Source: Polychytrium aggregatum (lineage: Eukaryota > Chytridiomycota > Chytridiomycetes > Polychytriales). From it: a stretch of 43,499 bases of DNA. The notes under the pieces are model-generated. The model did no database searches and had not been told where the DNA came from. It saw nothing but the letters and a program-made list of their open reading frames with translations. This document shows positions 20,488-31,431 of the stretch, one piece after another. The stretch spans positions 1 through 43,499 of the forward strand of contig NW_026516436.1 in the NCBI RefSeq assembly GCF_025602895.1. Direction: 5' to 3'. How positions within the stretch are numbered: position 1 is the first letter of the stretch; every line of letters starts with the position of its first letter. The position numbers were made by a program, and so were the translations under genes.

Positions 20488-23400
20488 CTACACCGATGCC
20501 GCGCTGCGATCTCCATCAAGTGGCTCTCCTGGGACTCTGCGCCGGAACTCAAGGGCCTTCGAGAGCCGTTCCTTGGTCGAAAGTCTCTCACCAGGGCGTC
20601 TTGGTGGCCGGACTGATTCTTGGACTCGGCTCTGGGCTGGAGGGCGCGAAGCATCGTGGTCAGGAAGACCGTGCGTGAGGGGGTCATAGACTTGATCGCG
20701 AGACCCACGCATTTGTTCGTGAGGAGCGGATTCATCGGCTTGATCTGGTTCCGCAAGGCCACTGGTCGTCTCAGGGCCGTAGTCCTTTTCGCCATCATCA
20801 CCGATCTCGGTCGCTCGACCGCTGTTTTCGCTGTCCTTGCCGACCATGTCGGTATCGTTGTCGTCGTCGTCGTCGCTGCCGATCGCACGCAGCTCGGTGC
20901 CCCCGGTTCGCAGAGCCGCGAGCATGTCCGCGAGTGAACTGCGATAGGTGTCTTGATATTCGCTTGATGTCGGACGTTGTTGGGAGGGGTCTTGGTCTGA
21001 TCCAGCGCGTGGATGCAAAATAGGGGAACCATGTGTCGAGCTGACATCGGCACCGTGAGCCGAGCCGTCAAGACCTTCAGCACGAAGCCCAGAACTTGGC
21101 GTGACTTGCTGGACCGGAGCGACAGAGGAGGTGACGTCGCTGCGTTCGCTGCGTTCACGTTGAGCCGGGCGGTTGGATATTGGTGTTTTCGCCGGCCGTC
21201 GCAACAGAACGTTCTTCAGCTCCATGACCATTTGCTCTCGTGCCCGTTTCTGCTCCTTTTGCGCCTCCTGGACATATGGCCAAAGCGAAGGATTGTCAGT
21301 CCTATGCGCACGGCAGGTCGTCGCTGGAAATCATGTTTAGCGAGTGTACACAGCACCGCCATTGCTGCTGATTTGAACGACACGACTCCCGATCCCGTCG
21401 CGCAGCAACCTCGCCCAGCTGTACCTGTTTTGCTCGTGCTTGTCGCTGGAGAGCGATTCTATCGGCACGCGAGAGTTTCTCCTGTGGTTGTGGCAAGGCC
21501 GGTCAATGAATGCCAGCTCGAGCCGGTGCGCCAGAGAAGTGGCAGCGGCTCTGTAGCGATGATTTGGTGGCATACCTTCTTTGATGCGCTGTCGGCACCG
21601 TCGTCGGCATCGACAGCATCGTCGTCAAAGCTTTCAAACACGTTCTCGAACAGTAAATCCTCCTCGTGCAGTGTATCATCGACGTGAGTATCCAAAATCC
21701 TCTGCACTTGGACGAGTGTCTGTCGCTGCAGGGTCAGCCGCCAGCTCGGGGATGGCTCCTCCTCGTCAAGTGTCTGGTTGTCTCGACCGCCCGGCGGCAC
21801 TTCTGAGGAAAGATCGCTTAGGGCAGCGCGAGCCGACTCGAGCTCGTGCTGAATGTTGGCGAGATCGATCGAGAGGGTGGAAAATAGCTCCATATTCTGG
21901 TCAACGGGGCTTCCTGGAGTGTGGCCTGGAAGAACCAACGGTGGTAGTGGTAATGCATCAGGGAACTCGTGACGGATTGCTGCGGCTGGGGCTTGTCGGG
22001 TTCAAGTGGACTACCTTTGATGTCGTGGCTGACGACCACTAGCTTGACTTTCATGAGTTGCAGATGGCGACCCAACGAGGACAGCCTTTGGATGAAGGAG
22101 TGTACTCGTGGATGATTCGACGGCGCAAGTCCGCTCTCTGTCTCGACTTGTCCGCTGGAGGGACCGGCATGAATCTCTGCGGAGATCGAGGCAAACCCGG
22201 CGCATCGAGCCAAATCAGTGGCAGGGCAGAACAACCCATTGGTATGCATGAGCGGCCGAGCCTCCCGTACCCAGCACCTGGGCTCGATGGCACGCACACT
22301 TGAGGTGCCTTTGGGGAAAGATGGGTCTTGCCCATACTTGGTGGAATCCCATATGCAGAGGCATTGCTCGCGGTCGCCGGCGTACTTACGAGTTTCGATT
22401 GAGTGAACTCTCTCAAGGGCGTGCGATAGATCCTGGGTCTTGGAGCACAGCGCCTTGAGCGCACCGCATATCTTGAGCCAGTCCGAGGTAGCCCCGGTAT
22501 CCGAAAGCGGGAACTGACGAGCAGTCTCAACAGCAAGTGCCCGACAACACACGAGACGCTGGAGGGCAGCGATTCTCTGGCTCTTCAGGGCGCGGTGCTC
22601 TGCTTTGAGCTCCTCCAGCGAAAATGGATTGGTAGAGCTCTCTGTCCCTTGATCACCTGGACGAGGATGACCCAGCGCTTCAAGATCCTGTTGAGACGGC
22701 TGGGCAACAGCCAGAGCAGATATCGAGTCCTGAAAATCGACCCAGAGCACGCGAGCAGCCCGACAGACAGAGAAGATTGCCTCTCGCAGCAGCTGGCAGC
22801 GCTTGGAGGGCAACGATTGCTCGATACGCGAGATGGGTGCGAGCTGGGGAGCGGTGCTGCAGATCCCACGGCCAGTCATGGAAACGGATCGACATCAGTT
22901 AAAACATGTCACGCCATGGCTGGAACGGATCAAGAACGAACCATGGGCACACACTCGGCTTCGACAGTCCAGAACTCTCGCAGATGCGGATACCCCCGCA
23001 TGACTTTGCTGATTGGCAAGCGAGGAGATTTGGACGGCTTACATGTGATAGCCCCGCGAGACCAGCTCGATTTCCTGTATCGCTCGGATGGCCCTGGCAA
23101 TTGTAGAGTCAATCTCGTTCGTGGAGCGAATCAGTGTCTCCACGAGCTCGGCTGCGTCCTGCAAGGCCACAGTTGAATCGACCAGATCCTGTATGGAAGC
23201 CATATAGCCAGCAGCTCGTCAGCGATTTGCCAGCTACAAGGGCAACTGTGGCCAAGATGGGTGACGAGGTGCGGCAGACTGGTTGGGTATGCGACTTGCC
23301 TGCTTGAGGCTCCGGTACTCGGAAAGCAATGCCGTCGCTGATCCAGCCCAGCTAAGCGATGCCGCGACATGGACAAGAATGTGCACACTCGGGTCCAGCT

Positions 23401-24054
23401 GCATGCCAAACCGCCTGAAGCAAACGAGGCCCACTGCGGTCAGGGTACCGAGTCCAATGAGCGACAGGCTTGATGGCAACCCAAGATATCCCAGGAGGTC
23501 GACTGTGGCTGGGATCGGGCTGCGGGATGGCGATTCGCCAATGTCGTCAAGGCGCATGGGGCGGTCGTTCACTTGATGGATCAGGAAGAGCTGAGCCCGC
23601 AAAGCGATGAACTCTCTTTGGGCATTGAGACCATGGAACACGCTGTCGAATATCGGCAGATAGGGCTGGCAAAGTCGTCGAGCAAAGTAGGCGCAGTGTG
23701 AGGGGTGGATCGGGTGGCCAATTGCGTTGGATGTGCACCCAGGTGGTCGGCAAAGATGCCTACGTCAAGCGATCGCCGAGCCAGCACGCGAGCAACGGCG
23801 CCAAAGGAGCTTCTGGAAGGATGTGTCTTTCCGGAGCCAGATGCAGACGGAGGCGCTGGGCTGGAGCAAGGCGGTTCGGGAGCGACAGCCTCTTCATGGG
23901 CATCCAGCTCTGCAACAGAGTCAACAGACATGAGCCCTCTTGGACTGCGACGAGGGCTGGCCGACGGCCGACCAGGACAAAAGGACGTCCACGAGAGCTT
24001 ACCTGCCAGGTAGAGAGCCAGCGGCGAGTCTTCGTAGAGCACCGACTCCTCCAT
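20488..24054 (-). CDS. Vezatin-family membrane protein (Inp2-like myosin-binding)
   Basis: Vezatin-type proteins are integral membrane anchors linked to myosins and adhesion in animals; yeast Inp2 is a peroxisomal myosin receptor of this kind. Exons on the minus strand: 24054-24003, 23936-23764, 23665-23300, 23188-23043, 22856-22390, 22137-22015, 21925-21576, 21481-21425, 21267-20488; phases close, about 837 aa. Supporting motifs are VFHGLNAQREFIALRAQLFL, two hydrophobic spans at about residues 127-158 and 165-186, then ARAIRAIQEIELVSRGY, the most diagnostic piece. Later come KRCQLLREAIF, FENVFESFDDD, EKLSRADRIALQRQ and EQMVMELKNVLLRR. The tail is acidic and Ser/Pro-rich. Intron 3 (23299-23189) appears to use a GC donor. 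The first two exons are the weakest part; translation could instead begin at 23931. Localisation is not readable from the sequence. Confidence 0.78.
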
Positions 24055-24472
24055 GCGGGCAAGCGATCCGTTCTGGATCGAAGGCGAGCAGCCGAGCAGG
24101 CGAGCAGCCGAGCAGGCGAGCAGCCGAGCAGGCGAGCAGCCGAGCAGGCGAGCGCGATGGACAAGCGGGTGTTTGGCTGGGCGGGGCGGCCACGCCGTGG
24201 CTATCCCAGGACAGCCAGATTGTGGCCGTTTCGGGATAGCCGCGCTGTGGCCGGATGACGCGTGCACCGCCACCCAGCCATCTGTGGCGGTGCGCTTCAA
24301 GCGGAGCGGCGTGATTGGCCGGCGGGCTGGCTGGATCTGGCTCGATTTGGCTGCGAGCGGATTGCCACCGCCGTTCAAAAGCCGCCCGCCTCGTCGCGAC
24401 GGTCCTCTCCCCCATCTTCCCCCGCCCTCGCCCCCAGAACGCCTCTTGGCCAAGCCTGCAGATCTGCCCACA
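24055..24472. promoter_or_regulatory. Shared divergent promoter region, vezatin-like / AGM1
   Basis: This 418-bp interval lies between two head-to-head start codons. It carries the 16-bp GCGAGCAGCCGAGCAG repeat on the vezatin side and a pyrimidine-rich leader (about 24400-24470) on the AGM1 side. No canonical core element was recognised. The assignment is by position. Confidence 0.5.
24084..24153. repeat. 16-bp tandem repeat GCGAGCAGCCGAGCAG
   Basis: Four perfect copies plus a partial fifth lie just upstream of the vezatin-like start codon, within its presumed 5' leader or promoter. The unit itself contains the near-repeat GCGAGCAG/CCGAGCAG. Confidence 0.93.
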
Positions 24473-27424
24473 ATGTCCTTCGATCCTGCCCTCGTCTCCT
24501 CGCTCTCGCTCAAGCACCCGCGACCCCACAATGCCAACTTTGTCTACGGAACCGCTGGCTTCCGCATGAAGTGAGTGTCTCTGTCGGCCGTGGCCATCGG
24601 CTCTCCCTCCATCCCAAACCCCGGTTGGTGGTGGGCGGCGGCTTGCTGCGGTGACCGGGAGCCATTGACGTCCCGGCAGATCGCTCACCATATCTACTTC
24701 CTGTCTCCTCCGCTCTGTACGTCCAGGGCTGAGCTTCTCGACTCGGTCATGTTCCGCGTCGGCATTCTCGCCGTCCTCCGCTCCAAGAAGCTCGGCGGCA
24801 AGGTCATCGGCGCCATGATCACGGCCTCGCACAACCCCGAGCAGGTAATGCTGCATAGAAATGGTGTTGTCTGCCTTCTCTGCAGTGGTTTGGTTGTTTG
24901 GGATGCCGCTCCTATGTGTGGAGCAGCGGATCGAGCGGCCTGGATCAAATGCCGCTCCCCGATCGCCGTCAAGTACCTCGTCCCGTCGATGAGCTGACCG
25001 ACCCATCCGGTCCTTGCCTGTCGGCCATTGACACCACAGGACAACGGCATCAAGCTCGTCGAGCCCCTCGGCGAAATGCTTCTGCAATCCTGGGAGGGCT
25101 ACGCCACCCGCCTCGCCAATGCCGCGACCGAGGCCGATCTGGTTCAGGCCATCAACGAAATCATTGCTGCCGAGCAGATCGATTTTGGCAAGCTCTCCAC
25201 CAAGGCCAACGTCGTCTGTGCTCGCGACACCCGGTAAGCCCGTGGTCGGATCGTGTGCCGGCCGCTTCATCCCGTATCATCCTACCCGAGAACGATGCTG
25301 TTGTTCCCCGCCGCCACCGTCGCTTCCTCGGTGAGCTTTTGTTGTCGTCAATGACGCATGTCCCTCGCTGACGATCCAGCCTTCGCGGCTTTCGTTACCT
25401 CTGCTAGCCCCAGCGGCGAGGCTCTGGTGGCTGCCGTCAAGGACGGTGTCGCTGCCCTCGGTGGATCGATTGTCGACTATGGCTTCAAGACCACCCCTCA
25501 TCTCCACTACATTACCCGCTGCCTCAACACCCAGGGCACCCCCGACGCCTACGGCGTTCCCACCGAGGAGGGCTACAACGACAAGCTTGCCGCTGCCTTC
25601 AAGACCATCACGGCAAGTGGCTATGTTTCCCTGCAGCTTCATGCACTGCGCCGCCTGACGAACAGGGCTCATCCTCGCTAACCTTGATCCTGGCTGTATG
25701 CGTCTTCAACTTCCAAAGGCCGGTCTTCCTCGCCTGTCCACGCTGCACCTCGATGCCGCCAACGGCATTGGCGCTCCGGCCTTCAAAAAGTTCCTCGAGA
25801 CCATCGGCTCTGAGCATCTCTCTGTCCACATTGTCAACGACGACATCCATTCCAAGGGCAAGCTGAACAGCAAGGTGCGAGCAACTGCTGGACCGACTCA
25901 CCTCCGTCCGCCACCGCACCGACTGTCGGCCGTGATTTTTAACTGTGTGCTCGTCAATTTTGTATCGATAGTGCGGTGCCGACTTTGTCAAGCTTTACCA
26001 GACAAAGCCCGAGGGTCTGGATCTGGCTCCTGGACAGAGAGCCGCTTCGTTTGACGGCGACGCCGATCGCCTAGTTTACTACTACATTGACGACAGTACG
26101 TGGCGTTGCTTTCCCATGCCTATGTATCGGCGTCGAGGCATATGAGTCTGCATCGAGGCACATATGTATCTGCTTAGCGCGACACGCTGACTCACATCTC
26201 GAACCGATTCTGCTAGACGGAACCTTCAAGCTCCTGGATGGCGACAAGATTGCCACCCTGGCTGCTGGCTTTATCATGGAGCAGGTCCGTATCGCCAAGG
26301 TCCAGATCCACAAGCCCGACGGCACCAAGGCCCCTCTCCACGTCGGCCTGGTTCAGACCGCCTATGCCAACGGCAGCTCCACCTCCTATGTCAAGAACAC
26401 CCTGGTAGGTTTGGATCGACAGAATTGCAGTCGCCAAAAGAACAGAGACGACATTGCCCCATTGACTGACGCGTATTGTATCTCCACAACAGCAAGTTCC
26501 TGTGGTGTTTACCCAGACTGGTGTCAAGCATCTGCACCACGCCGCTGAGCACTTTGATGTCGGTGTCTACTTTGAGGCCAATGGCCACGGCACTGTGCTG
26601 TTCAGCAAGGAGGCCACTCACGCCTTCAAGACCACCCAGGGGTACGTGCCGCTGCCGGTCCACTGCTTCGGAGCGACTTGCCACATTCGTGGCCGACATG
26701 ATCCAGCATTCTGTTGTGTATTGATGCATCGGTTCGGATTGCACCGAGGCAGCCAGCTTGGTCCACTGGCCCGGCTGATGCTCGAGATTGCTGACGCTCC
26801 TTGCGACACCCAGATCCACGCCCGAAGAGCACCGTGCTCTCGAGATCCTGCGCGCTCTGGCCGATCTGATCAACCAGAGCGTCGGTGATGCTACTTCGGA
26901 CCTGCTGATGGTCGAGGCCATCCTGACTGTCAAGCAGCTGTCGCTGTCCGGCTGGGACAAGGCATATGCCGACCTCCCCTCTCGCCAGGAGAAGGTCCTG
27001 GTGGCCCAGCGCAGCATCTTCAAGCCCATCAATGCCGACACCGAGCTCGCCGAGCCCCTGGGTCTGCAGGACAAAATCAACCAGCAGGTCCAAAAGTTCA
27101 ACAAGGGACGATGCTTTGTCAGGTACGGCCAGAAACCGAACAGCACCCTCGAGCAAATACATAACGCTGCCGCACCAAAGCTGGTATTGGACGACATGGT
27201 CGCCTCTCGCTGATTCGCATCTCTCTCACCCTCGGCTGCTGTTTATCGGTAGACCCTCGGGAACCGAAGACATTGTTCGCGTTTATGCTGAAGCCGAGAC
27301 CCGCGACGAGACCGAAACGCTTTCCCAGATCGTCTGCGGTATTGTCTTTGATGGCTACGGTGGTGTTGGCGAACGACCTGCCAAGTTCAAGAAGGTCGAC
27401 GCTGCTGGAAATGTCGTTGCTTAG
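24473..27424 (+). CDS. PCM1: Phosphoacetylglucosamine mutase
   Basis: The enzyme interconverts GlcNAc-6-phosphate and GlcNAc-1-phosphate in the cytosolic hexosamine pathway to UDP-GlcNAc, the precursor of chitin, N-glycans and GPI anchors. Exons: 24473-24570, 24727-24844, 25040-25233, 25408-25612, 25719-25874, 25972-26095, 26217-26404, 26493-26641, 26814-27122, 27253-27424; all phases close, 570 aa, close to the usual 540-560. All four alpha-phosphohexomutase signatures are present: catalytic serine loop [12 protein letters not shown] (about residue 67), metal loop FDGDADRL (about 286), sugar-binding EANGHG (about 389) and phosphate-binding RPSGTED (about 514). YGTAGFR near the N-terminus is also typical of the family. 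Intron 4 (25613-25718) must start with GC, because no GT donor keeps the frame. The gene is also known as AGM1 or PGM3. Confidence 0.96.
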
Positions 27425-27679
27425 AGGGCCTGAACGGTGCCCGCGTGGTCTGTCCGGTGAATACCCGAGTGCCCCGGATGGACTGGCCGGCGTAATTGCC
27501 CTGGTTTGTGTCAGCAGGATCGAGAAGCAGAGAGCAAAGGCGCCCATCGAGCAATCTCGACGGCGCCACAATAACCAAGCCTGCGAATATATGTGCTCCT
27601 AGCACACAACGTGTCATCGTTTTCATCATCACGGGTCTGCCTCCCGCGTGTTGGAGTGACTCGGTTCGTTTGGGGTACG
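27425..27679. other. Short intergenic spacer after AGM1
   Basis: About 255 bp between the AGM1 stop codon and the tentative start of the next gene. No feature is recognised. It probably carries the AGM1 3' UTR. Confidence 0.5.
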
Positions 27680-30362
27680 ATGTGTCTTGATTGGAGCTTG
27701 GCCAAGCGGGAACGTCATCCCTGTACGTAAAGCCTCCCCCCCCCCACGACTCAGTGCGGGAGCGCACTCGATGGATGCGAGTCGCCAATATTGGGTCCGA
27801 GCTGCATTGCTCGGTCTAGGATCTCAACTCCCTTCGACGCTGTCTGGTTGATATCCCAGCTTGCGAACGATGCCGAAAATCCTCGCGACGACCGTCTTAT
27901 CACAGTCGCGCGACTCGCTCGGCCAAGTCGGAGCACCATCGGAGCCTTCGAGCCGAGCAGAGCGATTCCACAGACTCGACCGGACTCACCAGCACTGAAA
28001 AAGGAGAGCGCAACCAAAGAGATTGATGAAACCGACCCCGGCCCTCGCTCAACCCAATGGGCGACTCTCTTGGACATCCGGTGCAGTCTCGGCGATCTGC
28101 AGCAGCTCGGGCTATGCATCGCCCCATGTACAGTGGGCCTTGCCCTTCAAATCATATATTTTGTGCCTTGGTCATTCTTCCGAGACTGGGTTCCAGAATG
28201 TGCAAGCCAGCCGCCGCAAGCGATCTGCGATCTCAGTGAGAGGGTTGCATACAACGTTCTGCTGTCAGTCATCTGTATTTTCACCTTCACCTGGTATGAA
28301 CACCATCAAACCACAACGGGGTCAGCGTGGCACTGGGTCTCGATCGGCTCGCACCGAGTACCCGTGTTGACACATCTCCTGCGTCGCCAAAGTACTGTGC
28401 TTCCACTCATGCTCCTGCCGACTTGGCTTGCAGCACCTCGCAGGTTCTCCAAAATATCCACTGTCTATATTCCTGGCGCATCTCCGCCGTGTTTGCTTTC
28501 GGCTCGTTGGCGTCAATGCTGACCCCCTTGGTTCTCGAGGCACCCTCAACCATCCTTCAAGAGTCGATATCGCTCGTATTTGTCGCATTTTGCACCCTCT
28601 TTGGTCTCTGTCTTGTCCCGCGACGGATTTCGTTCCGAACATTCTGCGTCTTGACACAACCTTTGCTGGCGGGATACTTTATTTGTTTCATAACGCTCTC
28701 CTGCATCTTTGGAGTCGGATTCTGGGCTCTCCTGAAGTGGGCCGTGGTCGTTGCCAAGAGCCCTACCGCAGTCGAGATCAGCTACATGATTGTTCCGACC
28801 ATGCTGAGCATGTGCAGTATCTTGGCGCTGTGGATCCTCGAGAGTTCCTTTGCACTAGTGGACTCGCACCTTATTGCTCTTGCCGGGCAGCATTCCCAGT
28901 CCGGGCTGAATGGGATAGGGCTCTTGATGGTCCCAGAGGAGAGGTGTACCCTCGACTCGGAGAACAAAGGAAGGGAGTCCGTCGCAACCGCAGCGACTCG
29001 AATTGCGACTGCAGATGAACTATGGACACCGCAGCAACAGGCTCATGTGTGCGCCTTTGTGACAGCCGGATTTGCGGTAAGTCCGACGTGCGAGAGTGGG
29101 GCCGAAGCTCCGCGCCGCAGCAGCGTCGATAACCGCTGTTGGCACTGCTATGCAGGGAATCGATATGATGCTCCGGTTGGCGTCCATGTCTCAATCACTG
29201 CAAGCCTATCTCCTCAACGTATTCATGACCGTGGTTTTGGAGGGTGAGAAAGGGGCGGCGCCGGATGAACGTCGGACATGTGTCGCTGAAGCGAGTGAAA
29301 GCAGTGGCTGCACATCGCCTGACCAGCTCCTTTACATCGGTGCATAGTGCTCGCTCGCACAAATCTCGGTCTCAAGTTGATGGAGAAAGTCGGCCTGATT
29401 CCGCCATTTGTTAGGTATCTGAAAAAGTCCAATATTCGGCCAATTTTGATTGTAAGTCCAATTGACTGCTTTTGATGGTCAGGCCGGAATGTTGGGAGGA
29501 AACGGGCGAGTCTCAATGGCAGTGAACGCAACAGGCAATGGTGGAGGGCTTCACTTTGCGACGCAGCGGACAGATCTTGAGAATGACAATCGAGAGAACG
29601 ATGTTTTATCGGACGTGTTGCACGGCATTCGGTTGGGGCAGAGCCTCCAGCCTGGATATCGACATTTGAGTACATGGTTGGATAGCAAAATAGCCTGGAC
29701 ACATCCCAGTTGCCCGGGCCGAGAACCAATTGTGACTTCAACCTATTTCCCAGGGAACTGATATGATTGCGAGCTTGTATCCTCTCTGGATCTTGGCACT
29801 GATGAACTTGACAGATTAGTCTGGATGTTTATCGGTAAGTCGTTCAGCAATGGCTGGGGTGACGGTTGGTGCACTATCGGTACTCTTCTTCATGGTGGGC
29901 ACAGACCCTGTCAGACGGCGTATTCCAGAATGGCTGAGTCTGCTGAGTGTAATTTTCGTCCCTATTGGTGCACAACACCTCTGGAATACCTGTGGATCTG
30001 CGGCAACTATATCCATTGGCAATCGGCTGAGCTTGCTGAGTGAAACTAACGCAACGGCCTTGGTATGGACCACTGGCACTCAGGCCATATCATGCGGAGA
30101 ATCACATCACCTATGTCCAATGTTTGCTCCGTCTGCCGGGATATGGATCGGATTAGTCGCCACTACCATCGTCAGCTGGCTGGTTACGGAGCTGATTGGA
30201 ATGTCGTTGGCTGTGAGATGGCTGGGAAGTCCGGGATACAGCTATGTCTACTCAGGATTCTGGCCGTCGGTGGCGCGCCACTTTTCTGCAGCCGGCTTCG
30301 CTTATGGTGGAATGCTCGTTGGAGCGAGTATTGTGCTGCACTGGAGTGGTGCAAATGGGTAA
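27680..30362 (+). CDS. Unrecognised polytopic membrane protein
   Basis: I do not recognise this family. A consistent model is exons 27680-27726, 27820-28293, 28434-29076, 29156-29243, 29348-29451 and 29820-30362, giving about 632 aa. Exon 3, with phase-compatible splice sites on both sides, is the best supported. The first exon and the last acceptor are guesses that fit the frame. The protein has about 10-12 hydrophobic stretches, for example LASMLTPLVL, SISLVFVAFCTLFGLCLV, AGYFICFITLSCIFGVGFW, VPTMLSMCSILALWI, TVGALSVLFFMVG and IWIGLVATTIVSWLVTELIG. A polar loop (PEERCTLDSENKGRES) lies in the middle. There are few charged residues in the spans and no obvious transporter or receptor motif. 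Two separate genes, split near 29452-29819, is an alternative reading. Confidence 0.5.
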
Positions 30363-30630
30363 ATCGCAGTCAAGTATCTGATGTTCGCTTGAGAAAATAG
30401 ATGTGGAGAGGAGTTGTCGGTCGATTCAGTTGGCATGAATGCAATGTGGATGAGCAAAACGGCAGCGAATGAGAAGCGTGGACTGAATCTGTGATACAGA
30501 GGATATTGATTGCGCAGTGAGGGTGAGGCCCGGGCAGCGGTGCAGCAATCGGACAATGACCCCTCCAAGTAATCACACTCCCAGTCACCCAGTTGCGAAC
30601 AGTATGGCGCTGCAAATATCGCCATCAACA
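30363..30630. other. Spacer before tRNA cluster
   Basis: No gene was seen. The stretch is likely the 3' region of the membrane protein gene and the upstream DNA of the tRNA cluster. Confidence 0.5.
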
Positions 30631-30712
30631 GACGCCGTGTCCGAGCGGTTATGGAGCTTGACTAGAAATCAAGTAGGCTTTGCCTGCGCAGGTTCGAGTC
30701 CTGCCGGCGTCG
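30631..30712 (+). tRNA. trnS(aga): tRNA-Ser (anticodon AGA)
   Basis: Acceptor GACGCCG pairs with CGGCGTC, followed by discriminator G. The anticodon loop is CTAGAAA between TTGA and TCAA, giving AGA. A long variable arm of the serine type is present, and the T arm is GCAGG-TTCGAGT-CCTGC. No intron. No T4 run separates it from the next tRNA, 42 bp downstream. Confidence 0.96.
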
Positions 30713-30754
30713 GTGGGGCTGCAGCGACCCAACATCGCAGCAGCGTCTCTCTCT

Positions 30755-30826
30755 GGCTTCTTGGTACAGTGGTAGCATACTCGCTTAGGGTGCGAGTGGT
30801 CCCGGGTTCGATTCCCGGAGAAGCCC
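30755..30826 (+). tRNA. trnP(agg): tRNA-Pro (anticodon AGG)
   Basis: Acceptor GGCTTCT pairs with AGAAGCC, followed by discriminator C. Anticodon stem CTCGC/GCGAG encloses TTAGGGT, giving AGG. The T arm is CCGGG-TTCGATT-CCCGG. 72 nt, no intron. Only four bases (TTTG) separate it from tRNA-Phe. Confidence 0.96.
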
Positions 30827-30830
30827 TTTG

Positions 30831-30903
30831 GCCGCCTTAGCTCATCTGGGAGAGCGTAAGACTGAAGATCTTAAGGCACCCGGTTCGATCCCGGGAGGCG
30901 GCA
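30831..30903 (+). tRNA. trnF(gaa): tRNA-Phe (anticodon GAA)
   Basis: Acceptor GCCGCCT pairs with AGGCGGC, followed by discriminator A. Anticodon stem TAAGA/TCTTA encloses CTGAAGA, giving GAA. The T arm is CCCGG-TTCGATC-CCGGG. 73 nt, no intron. The first oligo-T run of the cluster follows it at 30908-30912. Confidence 0.96.
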
Positions 30904-30907
30904 TTTG

Positions 30908-30918
30908 TTTTTGGTTTT
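30908..30918 (+). terminator. Pol III terminator after the tRNA trio
   Basis: TTTTTGGTTTT begins five bases after tRNA-Phe. It is the first run of four or more T residues found downstream of the start of tRNA-Ser, so it may end a transcript covering all three tRNAs. Confidence 0.7.
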
Positions 30919-31431
30919 GCTCCGTGGCTCGGACCACGCTCCCAGACCCAAGTTCATCGCACCCGACATGTCTGCACATTGGAATCCTCGTGGGAACGTC
31001 AGCACGCGCCTGGGTGTCAGGGATGGCTGCTTTGCATTGTGCAAACTGGAACGGATGTGGGTCAGCAGCGATGGCCCCGACTTCAGGCTGTCCCTGGCTG
31101 TCTGGGCCAGACCAGAATCCTGATGGTGTGCAGTTGGCTCTTGTTGCAAGGTTGGCTGGGGCTGTGCTGGTTTCCATTTTGGTCTACTGGATGCAAGCGA
31201 GACGCAGGATCTGTCAAATTTGTGCATGCGCGCCGCCATGGGGACGAATCGATCTCTACTGAGTGAGCAGTAACCAACGAAGCACAGGTTGGCACCAGCC
31301 AGCAGCACGCGGCGCAGAGGAGAAAACGCTGTCTCCCCTGGCCTGACGGGTGCTCGAGCGACGTTTCTCCTCTCTGCACTCCTTCCTCCGCTTCGACACC
31401 TTCGTCCTTTCGACTCCATCGCCTCTCCGCC
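30919..31431. other. Upstream region of the A-T-R gene
   Basis: No gene was seen. The last 70 bases before the start codon at 31432 are pyrimidine-rich, as in the leaders of several other genes in this window. Promoter elements were not identified. Confidence 0.5.

Noticed and set aside
29462..29761. A 99-codon open frame between exons of the unknown membrane protein
   Set aside because: It is hydrophilic, has no splice sites that fit the neighbouring phases and lies in the interval best read as an intron.
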